NCBI GenBank assembly: GCA_015152515.1
Contig: SUTV01000001.1
Location: 310,001 to 374,000 of the forward strand
Source: Cyanobacteria bacterium SIG29
Lineage (GTDB): Bacteria; Cyanobacteriota; Vampirovibrionia; Gastranaerophilales; Gastranaerophilaceae
DNA length: 64,000 bases
Reading direction: 5' to 3'
Each line of letters starts with the position of its first letter. The stretch's first letter is position 1. Both the position numbers and the translations under genes were made by a program. The notes under the pieces were generated by a model. That model saw nothing but the letters and a program-made list of their open reading frames with translations. It did no database searches and was not told the DNA's origin. Shown in pieces: positions 28,120 to 35,615 of the stretch.

Positions 28120-29481
28120 ATGTTCGACAATTTATCAGATAAATTACAAGAGATTATTAAAAAAGCATCGGGGAACACAACTCTTACAGAAGAGAATATG
28201 AATGACGCGTTAAGAGAAGTTCGTAGAGCTTTATTAGACGCTGATGTAAGTCTTAAAGTTGTTAAAATTTTTATGACTTCTTTAAAAGAAAAAGCACTAG
28301 GCGAAGATGTTTTAAAAGGTGTAAACCCATCACAACAATTAATAAAAATAGTTCACGATGAACTAGTTAATATTTTAGGAAATGAAAACAAACCACTTAT
28401 CTTAGATGGTCATCCATCTCTAATTATGATGCTAGGTTTACAAGGCTCAGGTAAAACAACCTCTGCTGCAAAATTAGCTATTAAATTAAAAAAAGAAGGA
28501 AAAAATCCTCTTTTAGTTGCAGCTGACGTATATAGACCAGCAGCGATTACTCAATTAAAAACTCTAGGCGAACAAACACAAACTAGCGTATTTACTATTG
28601 ATGGAAGCACAGATGTTCAAAATATTGTTTCTAGCGCAATAAACCACGCAAAAGAAAATGGATTTAATGTTGTAATTATAGACACAGCAGGTCGTTTACA
28701 AATCGACAACGAAATGATGGCAGAACTATTACTTATAGATAGAGCATTCAAGCCACAAGAAAAACTTTTAGTTATTGACTCAATGTTAGGACAACAAGCA
28801 GTTAGCGTTGCAGAAAACTTTAACATGCAACTTGACATCACAGGTATTGTTTTAACCAAATTAGATGGCGACTCTCGTGGCGGTGCTGCGTTAAGTGTTG
28901 TTCAAGCAGCTAATAAACCAATTAAATTAACAGGTACTGGTGAAAAACTTGATGCATTAAATGATTTCCACCCTTCAAGAATGGCAGATAGAATTCTTGG
29001 GATGGGAGATATTGTTTCTTTCGTTGAAAAAGCTCAAGAAGTTTTCGACGAAGAACAAGCAAAAGAATTTGAAAAGAAAATGGAAAAAGCAGAATTTTCT
29101 TACAATGATTTTTTAAAAATGCAAAAACAAATGCAAGCGTTTGGATCCATTGAAGGTATGCTTGGAATGTTACCAATCCCTGGATTAAATAGAGATGCAA
29201 AAGAAACAATTGCAACCGAAGGGCAAAAACAAATGAAAAAAATCGAATCTTTCATCTCAAGTATGACTCCGGATGAAAGAGCAAACCCTTCATTAATAAA
29301 CACTTCTCGCAAAAAAAGAATAGCAGCTGGTTGTGGAATGCAACTGCATGAAGTTAATCAAATAATTATGCAATTTGACCAAATGCGACAAATGATGAAA
29401 GGTATGTCAGATTTAAAAAAAGGAAAAATCAAATTACCTAAAAATTTAAAAGGTGCGCTAAAGGGGAAATTCCCTTTTTAA
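28120..29481 (+). CDS. ffh: Signal recognition particle protein Ffh (SRP54)
   Basis: GTPase that binds 4.5S RNA and the signal sequences of nascent inner-membrane proteins. 453 residues, normal. The N domain is followed by the G domain with GLQGSGKTTSAAKLA (P-loop, about 107-121), DTAGRLQID and TKLDGDSRGGAAL, and a methionine-rich M domain ending in GMSDLKKGKIKLPKNLKG. Upstream, TAAAAT lies nine bases before the ATG and no ribosome site is visible. The rpsP gene that often follows ffh is absent. Confidence 0.97.
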   Translation: MFDNLSDKLQEIIKKASGNTTLTEENMNDALREVRRALLDADVSLKVVKIFMTSLKEKALGEDVLKGVNPSQQLIKIVHDELVNILGNENKPLILDGHPSLIMMLGLQGSGKTTSAAKLAIKLKKEGKNPLLVAADVYRPAAITQLKTLGEQTQTSVFTIDGSTDVQNIVSSAINHAKENGFNVVIIDTAGRLQIDNEMMAELLLIDRAFKPQEKLLVIDSMLGQQAVSVAENFNMQLDITGIVLTKLDGDSRGGAALSVVQAANKPIKLTGTGEKLDALNDFHPSRMADRILGMGDIVSFVEKAQEVFDEEQAKEFEKKMEKAEFSYNDFLKMQKQMQAFGSIEGMLGMLPIPGLNRDAKETIATEGQKQMKKIESFISSMTPDERANPSLINTSRKKRIAAGCGMQLHEVNQIIMQFDQMRQMMKGMSDLKKGKIKLPKNLKGALKGKFPF

Positions 29482-29500
29482 AAATAGTTAAGGTGGATAT

Positions 29501-30514
29501 ATGTTAAAAAAAGCAATGATTATGGCAGCAGGCGTAGGTTCAAGACTAGAACCATTATCTAGTGTTGTTCCAAAACCACTAGTACCTCTTGCTAATATGC
29601 CAACAATGGACATTTTAGTTAAACACTTGGCTTCTTTTGGTATTAAAAATATAATAGCAAATACATTTCATAAAGCAGAAGCTATTCAAGAACACTATAA
29701 GACCAACGATTTCGGAGTAAATTTTGAATTTATAAAAGAAACAGAACTATCAGGAACTGCTGGTGGAGTAAAAAGATGCCAATTCTTTTTTGAAGAAGGA
29801 CAAGACTTTTTAATCATGTCTGGTGATGGTTTAACAGATATCGATATAAATAAAGCTTACGAAAGTCATAAAAAATCTGGTTCAATTGCAACAATTGTAT
29901 TGAAAAAAATAGATGAAAAAGAAACATTTAAATATGGAATTGTTGTACCTGATGAAAATGGATTTGTAGAAATTTTTCAAGAAAAACCACCTATCGGAGA
30001 AGCTAGGTCAAACTTAGCAAATACAGGTATTTATATATTTAACTATAAAATTTTTGATTTTATTCCAGAAAATACCTTCTATGATTTTGCAAAAAATGTA
30101 TTTCCTGCAATTTCAGTAAGTGGTTTAAGCATCAATACTTATGAACACAAGGGCTATTGGTCAGACATTGGCTCACTTGACCAATATCACCAATCAAATA
30201 TCGACTTACAAAATCATGTATTAAATAGCTACAAACCTAATGTTACAAAAACTTTTTGGGGCAAATACACAAAAGGTAAAAACCTAGAATTAAATGATGG
30301 CGTAGCAATAAAAGGAAATTGTATTTTTGGTGACAATTGTAAAATAGGCAAAAATGCAAAAATAAAAAATTCTATAATTTGGGATAACGTTACAATTAAA
30401 GACAATGTAACAATAGAAAATTCTATAATTTTAACAAACTGCGTTATTGAAAATTCAATAAAAAATCAAATCATTAGCGAAAATACAAAAAAAGAACATT
30501 TAATCACAGTATAA
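29501..30514 (+). CDS. Sugar-phosphate nucleotidyltransferase with hexapeptide-repeat tail
   Basis: Makes NDP-sugars from sugar 1-phosphate and NTP; closest in layout to GDP-mannose or glucose-1-phosphate pyrophosphorylases. 337 residues. The N-terminal Rossmann-like domain has MAAGVGSRLEPLSSVVPKPL (GxGxR and the active-site PKPL), LSGTAGGVK and MSGDGLTD. The last 80 residues show short isoleucine-rich repeats of a left-handed beta-helix (CIFGDNCKIGKNAKIKNS). The sugar is not determinable; LPS or exopolysaccharide supply is likely in a diderm. GGTGGA precedes the ATG. Confidence 0.85.
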   Translation: MLKKAMIMAAGVGSRLEPLSSVVPKPLVPLANMPTMDILVKHLASFGIKNIIANTFHKAEAIQEHYKTNDFGVNFEFIKETELSGTAGGVKRCQFFFEEGQDFLIMSGDGLTDIDINKAYESHKKSGSIATIVLKKIDEKETFKYGIVVPDENGFVEIFQEKPPIGEARSNLANTGIYIFNYKIFDFIPENTFYDFAKNVFPAISVSGLSINTYEHKGYWSDIGSLDQYHQSNIDLQNHVLNSYKPNVTKTFWGKYTKGKNLELNDGVAIKGNCIFGDNCKIGKNAKIKNSIIWDNVTIKDNVTIENSIILTNCVIENSIKNQIISENTKKEHLITV

Positions 30515-30526
30515 AAGGACACGAAT

Positions 30527-31567
30527 ATGATTATAATAATGGAGCCATCAGCTACAAAAGAACAAATTGACATAGTTGTTAAAGCTCTTCACAACAAAGG
30601 TTTCAAAACAGTTTTAAATCACGGTGATGTTATGACCGTTATCGCTGCAATCGGTGATAAAAGACTTATCGAACCACATTCTTTTCAATCATATGAAGGT
30701 GTTAGAAGTATAAAACTAATCCAAGAACCATATAAATTAGCTTCAAGAGAAGGAAAACAAGAAGATACTGTTATTGAATTTTCAAACGGAGTAAGAATTG
30801 GTGGATTAGAAAAACCTGTTTTAATGGTTGGTCCTTGCAGTGTTGAAAAAGATTTAGATGGACTTTTAAAAGTTGCCGAAGCTGCAAAAGAAATGGGTTG
30901 TCATTTCCTACGTGGTGGGGCATTTAAGCCAAGAACTTCTCCATATGATTTTCAAGGTCTAGAAGAAAAAGCACTTGAATACTTAGCTATTGCAAGAGAA
31001 AAAACAGGACTTTTAGTTGTTACTGAATTAATGGATACTCAAGATATCGATTTAGTATCTCAATATGCAGATGTTATTCAAATTGGTGCTAGAAATATGC
31101 AAAACTTCAAACTGTTAAAAGCAGTTGGAAAATGCGATAAGCCAGTTATCTTAAAAAGAGGCGGGGCAGCATCTATTAGAGAATTTTTACTTGCAGCAGA
31201 ACATATTATGTATCACGGCAATGATAAAGTTATACTTTGCGAAAGAGGTATAATGGGCGTAGATAACACTGCTACAAGAAACACCCTTGATATAGCTGCA
31301 GTTCCAGTTATTAAAAAATATTCTCATTTACCAGTAATCATTGACCCAAGCCATGGTACTGGCAGACGTTACTTAATTGAACCAATGTCTAAAGCAGGGT
31401 TGATAGTAGGTGCTCATGGTGTTATGATGGAAGTACATCACGACCCTGAAAATGCATCTTCTGACGGCGCTCAAAGTTTAAGTATTCCAATGTTTAAAGA
31501 AGTTGCAAAACGTTTAAATAAACTTATCGGAAGAATTGATTACGATAATAAGCATATGACAGTATAA
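30527..31567 (+). CDS. aroF: 3-deoxy-7-phosphoheptulonate synthase (DAHP synthase)
   Basis: First step of the shikimate pathway: condenses erythrose 4-phosphate and PEP. 346 residues with an N-terminal ferredoxin-like regulatory domain (about 1-70) and the catalytic barrel, the Thermotoga-type layout (class I-beta). Key stretches are MVGPCSVEKD, LRGGAFKPRTSPYDFQG, NMQNFKLLKAVG and IIDPSHGTGRR, which hold the PEP, phosphate and metal ligands. It lies 12 bases after the nucleotidyltransferase and 9 bases before the helicase, so it is in one transcription unit with unrelated genes. Confidence 0.94.
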   Translation: MIIIMEPSATKEQIDIVVKALHNKGFKTVLNHGDVMTVIAAIGDKRLIEPHSFQSYEGVRSIKLIQEPYKLASREGKQEDTVIEFSNGVRIGGLEKPVLMVGPCSVEKDLDGLLKVAEAAKEMGCHFLRGGAFKPRTSPYDFQGLEEKALEYLAIAREKTGLLVVTELMDTQDIDLVSQYADVIQIGARNMQNFKLLKAVGKCDKPVILKRGGAASIREFLLAAEHIMYHGNDKVILCERGIMGVDNTATRNTLDIAAVPVIKKYSHLPVIIDPSHGTGRRYLIEPMSKAGLIVGAHGVMMEVHHDPENASSDGAQSLSIPMFKEVAKRLNKLIGRIDYDNKHMTV

Positions 31568-31576
31568 GGATAAAAC

Positions 31577-33871
31577 TTGTATAAATTCGACTTTGAACCA
31601 GATGATTTTCAAAAAGAAGCGTTTGATTGTATAAACAATGGAAAAAGCGTTGTTGTTTGTGCTCCAACTGGTGCCGGAAAAACTTGTATCGCAGAGCACG
31701 CAATACATAGAGCACTAAACGAAGACACAAGATTATTTTATACAACACCACTAAAAGCATTATCAAATCAAAAATTTTATGATTTTGGTCAAAAATATGG
31801 CGAAGGTAATGTTGGTCTTTTAACTGGTGATACATCTATTAATAGAGAAGCTCCTATTGTTGTTATGACAACAGAAGTTTTTAGAAATATGCTTTATAAT
31901 ACCAATTTTGGTAATACAAAAGATAATCTAAAAGATGTTAAATACGTTGTATTGGACGAAGTTCATTACATGAATGATGAACAAAGAGGTACAGTTTGGG
32001 AAGAAAGCATAATATACTGCCCAACAAATGTACAAATTATTGCATTAAGCGCAACAGTTGCAAATTCACAACAACTATGTGACTGGATAAACACAGTCCA
32101 CGCTGGAACTCAACACGTTTATACTGATTTTAGACCAGTACCTTTAAGACATTATTATTTTGATTCTTCAAAACCTTTTGACATCCTTCCGCTTTTAACA
32201 CCAGAAGGTAAACTTAATCGTAAAATTAAACCAGAAAAGAAAATGAGTTTTCATTCTCGTCAATCAAAAAAACAAAATACGGTTAAAGATGTTGTTAATG
32301 TTTTACATAAAAAAGAAATGCTTCCTGCCATTTATTTCACTTTTTCTCGAAAAAAATGTGATGAAAATATGGAAAAATGCGCAAATATCAATTTAATTAC
32401 AAACGAAGAAGCAAAACAAATTAGAACCGAAATTCAAGAATTTTTAAAAGAACATACATATCTAGAAAACAATAAAAATCTTGAATATTTATATAATGGC
32501 GTGGCGTCTCACCACGCAGGATTATTACCTGCTTGGAAATTATTGGTAGAACGATTATTCCAAAAAGGCTTAATAAAAGTAGTATTCGCAACAGAAACAC
32601 TAGCTGCAGGAATTAACATGCCAGCAAGAACAACTGTTATTTCTGCAATTAGCAAAAGAACCGATTCAGGTCATAGAATGCTAACAGCTAACGAATTTTT
32701 ACAAATGTCTGGTCGTGCTGGTCGTAGAGGAATGGATAAAATAGGCTATGTAGTTGTAGTTGGAACTCAATTCCAAACACCAGATGAAGTAGCAGATTTA
32801 GTTAGAAGTTCATCTAACCCATTAGAAAGCCAATTTTCACCAAGTTATTCAATGGTATTAAACTTACTTCAAAACCTAGAACTAGATCAGGCAAAAGAAC
32901 TTATTTTAAAGAGTTTTGGATATTTTTCATCAAATGATAGACTTAAACCAATTATTACTCAACAGTTAAACTGCGAACAAACATTGGCAAAATTAAAAAG
33001 TGAAAAATGTCCACACGGCTTATCAAATGAAGAATTTATTGAATTTAATAAATTAAAAGAAAAATATATAGTTTATAGAAAACTAACAAGAACCTTAGAA
33101 AAACAAGCAAAACAAAAAGGCAAAAAAGATACTCCTGAAGTGCTTGAATATAGTGCAAAAACACGCGAAATGCGAGAACAATTACAAAAATATCCTTGTG
33201 AAATTTGTAGAGGCTTCAAAAAACATATGAAGAATCTTGAAATCATTGAAAGATATGAAAAAAGATACAAAGAAGCTTGCAAAAATGTAGCAAAACAAAA
33301 AGATATTTACTGGAATAAATTTTTGGCACACAAAGATATTCTAGAACGCATTGGATACATTGAAAATGGCGTACCAACAGATGCAGGTGTAACATGTTCT
33401 ATGGTTAGAGCTGAAAATGAATTGTTCTTATCAGAAATTATTTTAAAAGGCGTACTAGATGAACTTCAACCTTATGAACTTGCTTCTGTAATCTGCGCAT
33501 TAGTAACAGAAGACTTGCGTTCTGATGTTTATCCAAACCAACCAATTAGTAAAAATACAAGAAAAGCATTAAATAGAATTAAAGAAATCAGGAAAAAGAT
33601 TGCTATTCTTCAAAGAGATTACGATATTACAACAGAAATGTATATAAATTCATACTATTCTCCACTAATGGAACAATGGGTATTAGAAACACCTTGGGAA
33701 GATATAGCAAAACAAGTTGATTCATCAGAAGGCGATATTGTAAGAATTTTCAAACGAACAGTAGATGTTTTAAGACAACTAACAATTCTTCCAAACTTAA
33801 GCGAAGAATTAAAACAAAATGCAAAAGATGCAATTAACGCTATTTTAAAAGAACCAGTTGATGTTGACTAA
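31577..33871 (+). CDS. Ski2/Mtr4-like DExH-box RNA helicase
   Basis: 764 residues starting at a TTG with AAGGA upstream. RecA-like domain 1 has a Q-motif-like FQKEAF, APTGAGKT (motif I), TTPLKALSNQKF, DEVHYMND (motif II) and LSATVANS (motif III). Domain 2 has HHAGLLP, FATETLAAGINMPART and QMSGRAGRRGMD (motif VI). A C-terminal DSHCT-like domain ends near the stop. Ski2-like helicases unwind RNA for degradation or maturation; bacterial forms are known in Actinobacteria (HelY) and Cyanobacteria. Cysteines (CPHG, CEICRGF) near 475-540 may form a small zinc site. Its stop overlaps that of the XRE gene (CTAA). Confidence 0.88.
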   Translation: MYKFDFEPDDFQKEAFDCINNGKSVVVCAPTGAGKTCIAEHAIHRALNEDTRLFYTTPLKALSNQKFYDFGQKYGEGNVGLLTGDTSINREAPIVVMTTEVFRNMLYNTNFGNTKDNLKDVKYVVLDEVHYMNDEQRGTVWEESIIYCPTNVQIIALSATVANSQQLCDWINTVHAGTQHVYTDFRPVPLRHYYFDSSKPFDILPLLTPEGKLNRKIKPEKKMSFHSRQSKKQNTVKDVVNVLHKKEMLPAIYFTFSRKKCDENMEKCANINLITNEEAKQIRTEIQEFLKEHTYLENNKNLEYLYNGVASHHAGLLPAWKLLVERLFQKGLIKVVFATETLAAGINMPARTTVISAISKRTDSGHRMLTANEFLQMSGRAGRRGMDKIGYVVVVGTQFQTPDEVADLVRSSSNPLESQFSPSYSMVLNLLQNLELDQAKELILKSFGYFSSNDRLKPIITQQLNCEQTLAKLKSEKCPHGLSNEEFIEFNKLKEKYIVYRKLTRTLEKQAKQKGKKDTPEVLEYSAKTREMREQLQKYPCEICRGFKKHMKNLEIIERYEKRYKEACKNVAKQKDIYWNKFLAHKDILERIGYIENGVPTDAGVTCSMVRAENELFLSEIILKGVLDELQPYELASVICALVTEDLRSDVYPNQPISKNTRKALNRIKEIRKKIAILQRDYDITTEMYINSYYSPLMEQWVLETPWEDIAKQVDSSEGDIVRIFKRTVDVLRQLTILPNLSEELKQNAKDAINAILKEPVDVD

Positions 33872-34290
33872 CTATAAACAGCCTTTATACCTTGTAAATT
33901 ACAAATAAGACCATCTAATGCTTCTTTGTTTCCTTTTCTAATTTCTATAAACTTTAGCACCATTTCACGGCTAGCATCAGAATCTAATAAGTCAATCAAT
34001 CCTTGCATTTCTTCGTCAGATAAATTCAAACGAGCTTTTAAATCAGCCATATAAGACATATCAGCTTCAGTTTTAGAAGATAAAAACATAGAGCCTTTAC
34101 CTGTTAATAGCCAATTAATATTAACTTTATAATTTTCTATTAATGCAGATAAAAATTTAGGTCCTGGTTGCGCTTCATTTCTTTCATAACTTCCAATTGT
34201 TCTAACTGGAATTTCCAACTTTTTAGCCAATTCTGATGAAGTTAATTTTAAAGCACCCTTTAATTCTTTAACTCTTTTTCCAATATTCAT
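33868..34290 (-). CDS. XRE-family transcriptional regulator
   Basis: 140 residues from the ATG at 34290, which has GGAA upstream; a second ATG at 34305 would add five residues. The N-terminal helix-turn-helix (NIGKRVKELKGALKLTSSEL, recognition around IPVRTIGSYERNEAQPG) is like phage CI or SinR repressors, with WLLTGKG following, a hallmark of the phage-repressor branch. The C-terminal part is helical and acidic and lacks the S24 self-cleavage residues. It faces two small genes across a region with three or more copies of one palindrome, so autorepression is likely. Confidence 0.88.
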   Translation of the reverse strand: MNIGKRVKELKGALKLTSSELAKKLEIPVRTIGSYERNEAQPGPKFLSALIENYKVNINWLLTGKGSMFLSSKTEADMSYMADLKARLNLSDEEMQGLIDLLDSDASREMVLKFIEIRKGNKEALDGLICNLQGIKAVYS

Positions 34291-34311
34291 AATAATTCCA
34301 TTCATATTTTG

Positions 34312-34390
34312 TTACATAATATTGTAATTCATATTGCAATTTCTTACATGATATTGTAATATGATTACTATAATTTATATTATACTGTAA
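34312..34390. promoter_or_regulatory. Array of phased 16-bp palindromic operators
   Basis: TTACATAATATTGTAA (34312-34327), TTACATGATATTGTAA (34344-34359) and TTATATTATACTGTAA (34375-34390) start 32 and 31 bases apart, three helical turns, so they face the same side of DNA. A looser copy, 11 of 16 matching, lies at 34419-34434. The first copy covers the likely -10 box of the XRE gene. Probable binding sites of the XRE protein. Confidence 0.65.
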
Positions 34391-34496
34391 CTTCCAACAA
34401 ATGATATTATACAACAGTCTACATTTTATTGCACTATTTTTTTGTATTTTACATTATCAAGAAGTTACAAAGTAAAAAAGGAGTGGGTAGGTAAAA

Positions 34497-34796
34497 ATGG
34501 AGAGACATTTGCGTCTTGTTGTTTCTCATAATGTAGAGTGCAACAAAAAAGGGAAATCAATTAAAAACTTTCCAGATATTATTAACTATTTGGGGAATAT
34601 TTTTATTTCAAGAAACGAAAAAATTTATATTTTAAAAGATATTCTTAATGACTTGTATAGAGATTATGAAATTACAACAGGAATAATTGATGAACCATAT
34701 TTTATTAAAACGGAGAAAAAATTACAAAGAATTATCAGAGAGAAAAAAGTAGATTATTACTACAACCTTTTAAAAAAATTTAGAAAAACAAAATAA
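34497..34796 (+). CDS. Hypothetical protein, 99 residues, first of a coupled pair
   Basis: Not recognised. Basic, lysine-rich, predicted mainly helical, no signal peptide. It starts MERHLRLVVSHNVECNKKGK; the middle (NIFISRNEKIYILKDILNDL) looks amphipathic. Preceded by GGAGTGGGTAGG, a good ribosome site. Transcribed away from the XRE gene across the operator array, and its TAA shares one base with the ATG of the next gene. The position suggests control by the XRE protein. It could be part of a small toxin-antitoxin-like or mobile module, but no known family is visible. Confidence 0.6.
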   Translation: MERHLRLVVSHNVECNKKGKSIKNFPDIINYLGNIFISRNEKIYILKDILNDLYRDYEITTGIIDEPYFIKTEKKLQRIIREKKVDYYYNLLKKFRKTK

Positions 34797-35125
34797 TGAC
34801 TAATTCAATTTTTAATATAAAAACTCTTCTTTATAACAAAGAGTTATCTTACAGTTCATTAAATGAAATCAGTAAAGCTTTTGATTTAGCAATTAAATTT
34901 CAAACAGAAAACCGAAAAATTATCTGCGATAAATTTTTCTATACAAATAGCGTAAAATTATCGGTTAAAGCGATTGCGTGGAATAAAAAAAATTATAAAA
35001 ATTTTATAGAAATTAACTCTGAAATAATTTTGGAGAATAATTTATTTAAAAAAACAAAAATTAAAGAAATAAGAAAAGCTTTAGTTTTTGATATTTACAA
35101 ACAAGTTTTCGAAAAATTATTATAA
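34796..35125 (+). CDS. Hypothetical protein, 109 residues, second of a coupled pair
   Basis: Not recognised. Starts at an ATG that overlaps the previous stop by one base (TAATG), the classic sign of coupled translation. Contains FDLAIKFQTENRKIICDKFF and a long basic helix near the C-terminus. No membrane segment or signal peptide. Base composition is about as AT-rich as its neighbour and richer than the helicase upstream. The smpB -10 box follows 25 bases after its stop. Confidence 0.6.
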   Translation: MTNSIFNIKTLLYNKELSYSSLNEISKAFDLAIKFQTENRKIICDKFFYTNSVKLSVKAIAWNKKNYKNFIEINSEIILENNLFKKTKIKEIRKALVFDIYKQVFEKLL

Positions 35126-35150
35126 AATGAGTTTTTCATTTTCCTCGTGC

Positions 35151-35156
35151 TATAAT
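35151..35156 (+). promoter_or_regulatory. -10 box of smpB, six bases before the ATG
   Basis: A perfect TATAAT is followed by TCAAAT and then the ATG, with no Shine-Dalgarno sequence. The -35 region is weak. Confidence 0.5.
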
Positions 35157-35162
35157 TCAAAT

Positions 35163-35615
35163 ATGGGAAAAAAGATTATATCAACAAACAGAAAAGCTTT
35201 TCACGAATATCATATCTTCGACAGATTAAATGCAGGTATGGTATTAACAGGAACTGAAATAAAATCATTAAGAAAAGGAGCTATAAATTTAAAAGATAGC
35301 TTTGTTAAAATTGAGAATTCAGAAGTTTTTTTATATAACTGTCACATTAGCCCATATGAGCAAGGAAATAGATATAACCACGAAGAAAAAAGAACAAGAA
35401 AACTTCTTTTAAACAAAAGAGAAATTGAGAAATTCATTGGCAAAATCAAAAAAGATGGTTATGCAATTGTTCCTTTAGAAGTTTATTTAGAAAATGGCTG
35501 GGCAAAAATTGAAATTGCACTAGCAAAGGGTAAAAAACTATACGACAAACGTGATGACTTGGCTAAAAAAGCCCAATCACGAGATATTGATAGAGCGATG
35601 AAAAATAGAGGTTAA
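35163..35615 (+). CDS. smpB: SsrA-binding protein SmpB
   Basis: Partner of tmRNA in rescuing stalled ribosomes. 150 residues from the ATG at 35163; the frame is open 25 codons further upstream, but SmpB proteins start about here and TATAAT lies just before. Typical motifs: NRKAFHEYHI, GMVLTGTEIKSLRKG, INLKDSF and YDKRDDLAKK near the C-terminus, whose tail mimics a codon in the decoding site. The tmRNA gene ssrA was not seen in this window. Its stop overlaps that of dnaX by four bases (TTAA). Confidence 0.95.
   Translation: MGKKIISTNRKAFHEYHIFDRLNAGMVLTGTEIKSLRKGAINLKDSFVKIENSEVFLYNCHISPYEQGNRYNHEEKRTRKLLLNKREIEKFIGKIKKDGYAIVPLEVYLENGWAKIEIALAKGKKLYDKRDDLAKKAQSRDIDRAMKNRG

Noticed and set aside
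34497-35125. Assignment of the small gene pair to a known toxin-antitoxin family
   Set aside because: No motif of RelE, HipA, Fic, PIN, GNAT or AbiE-type proteins is visible; only the context suggests such a role.
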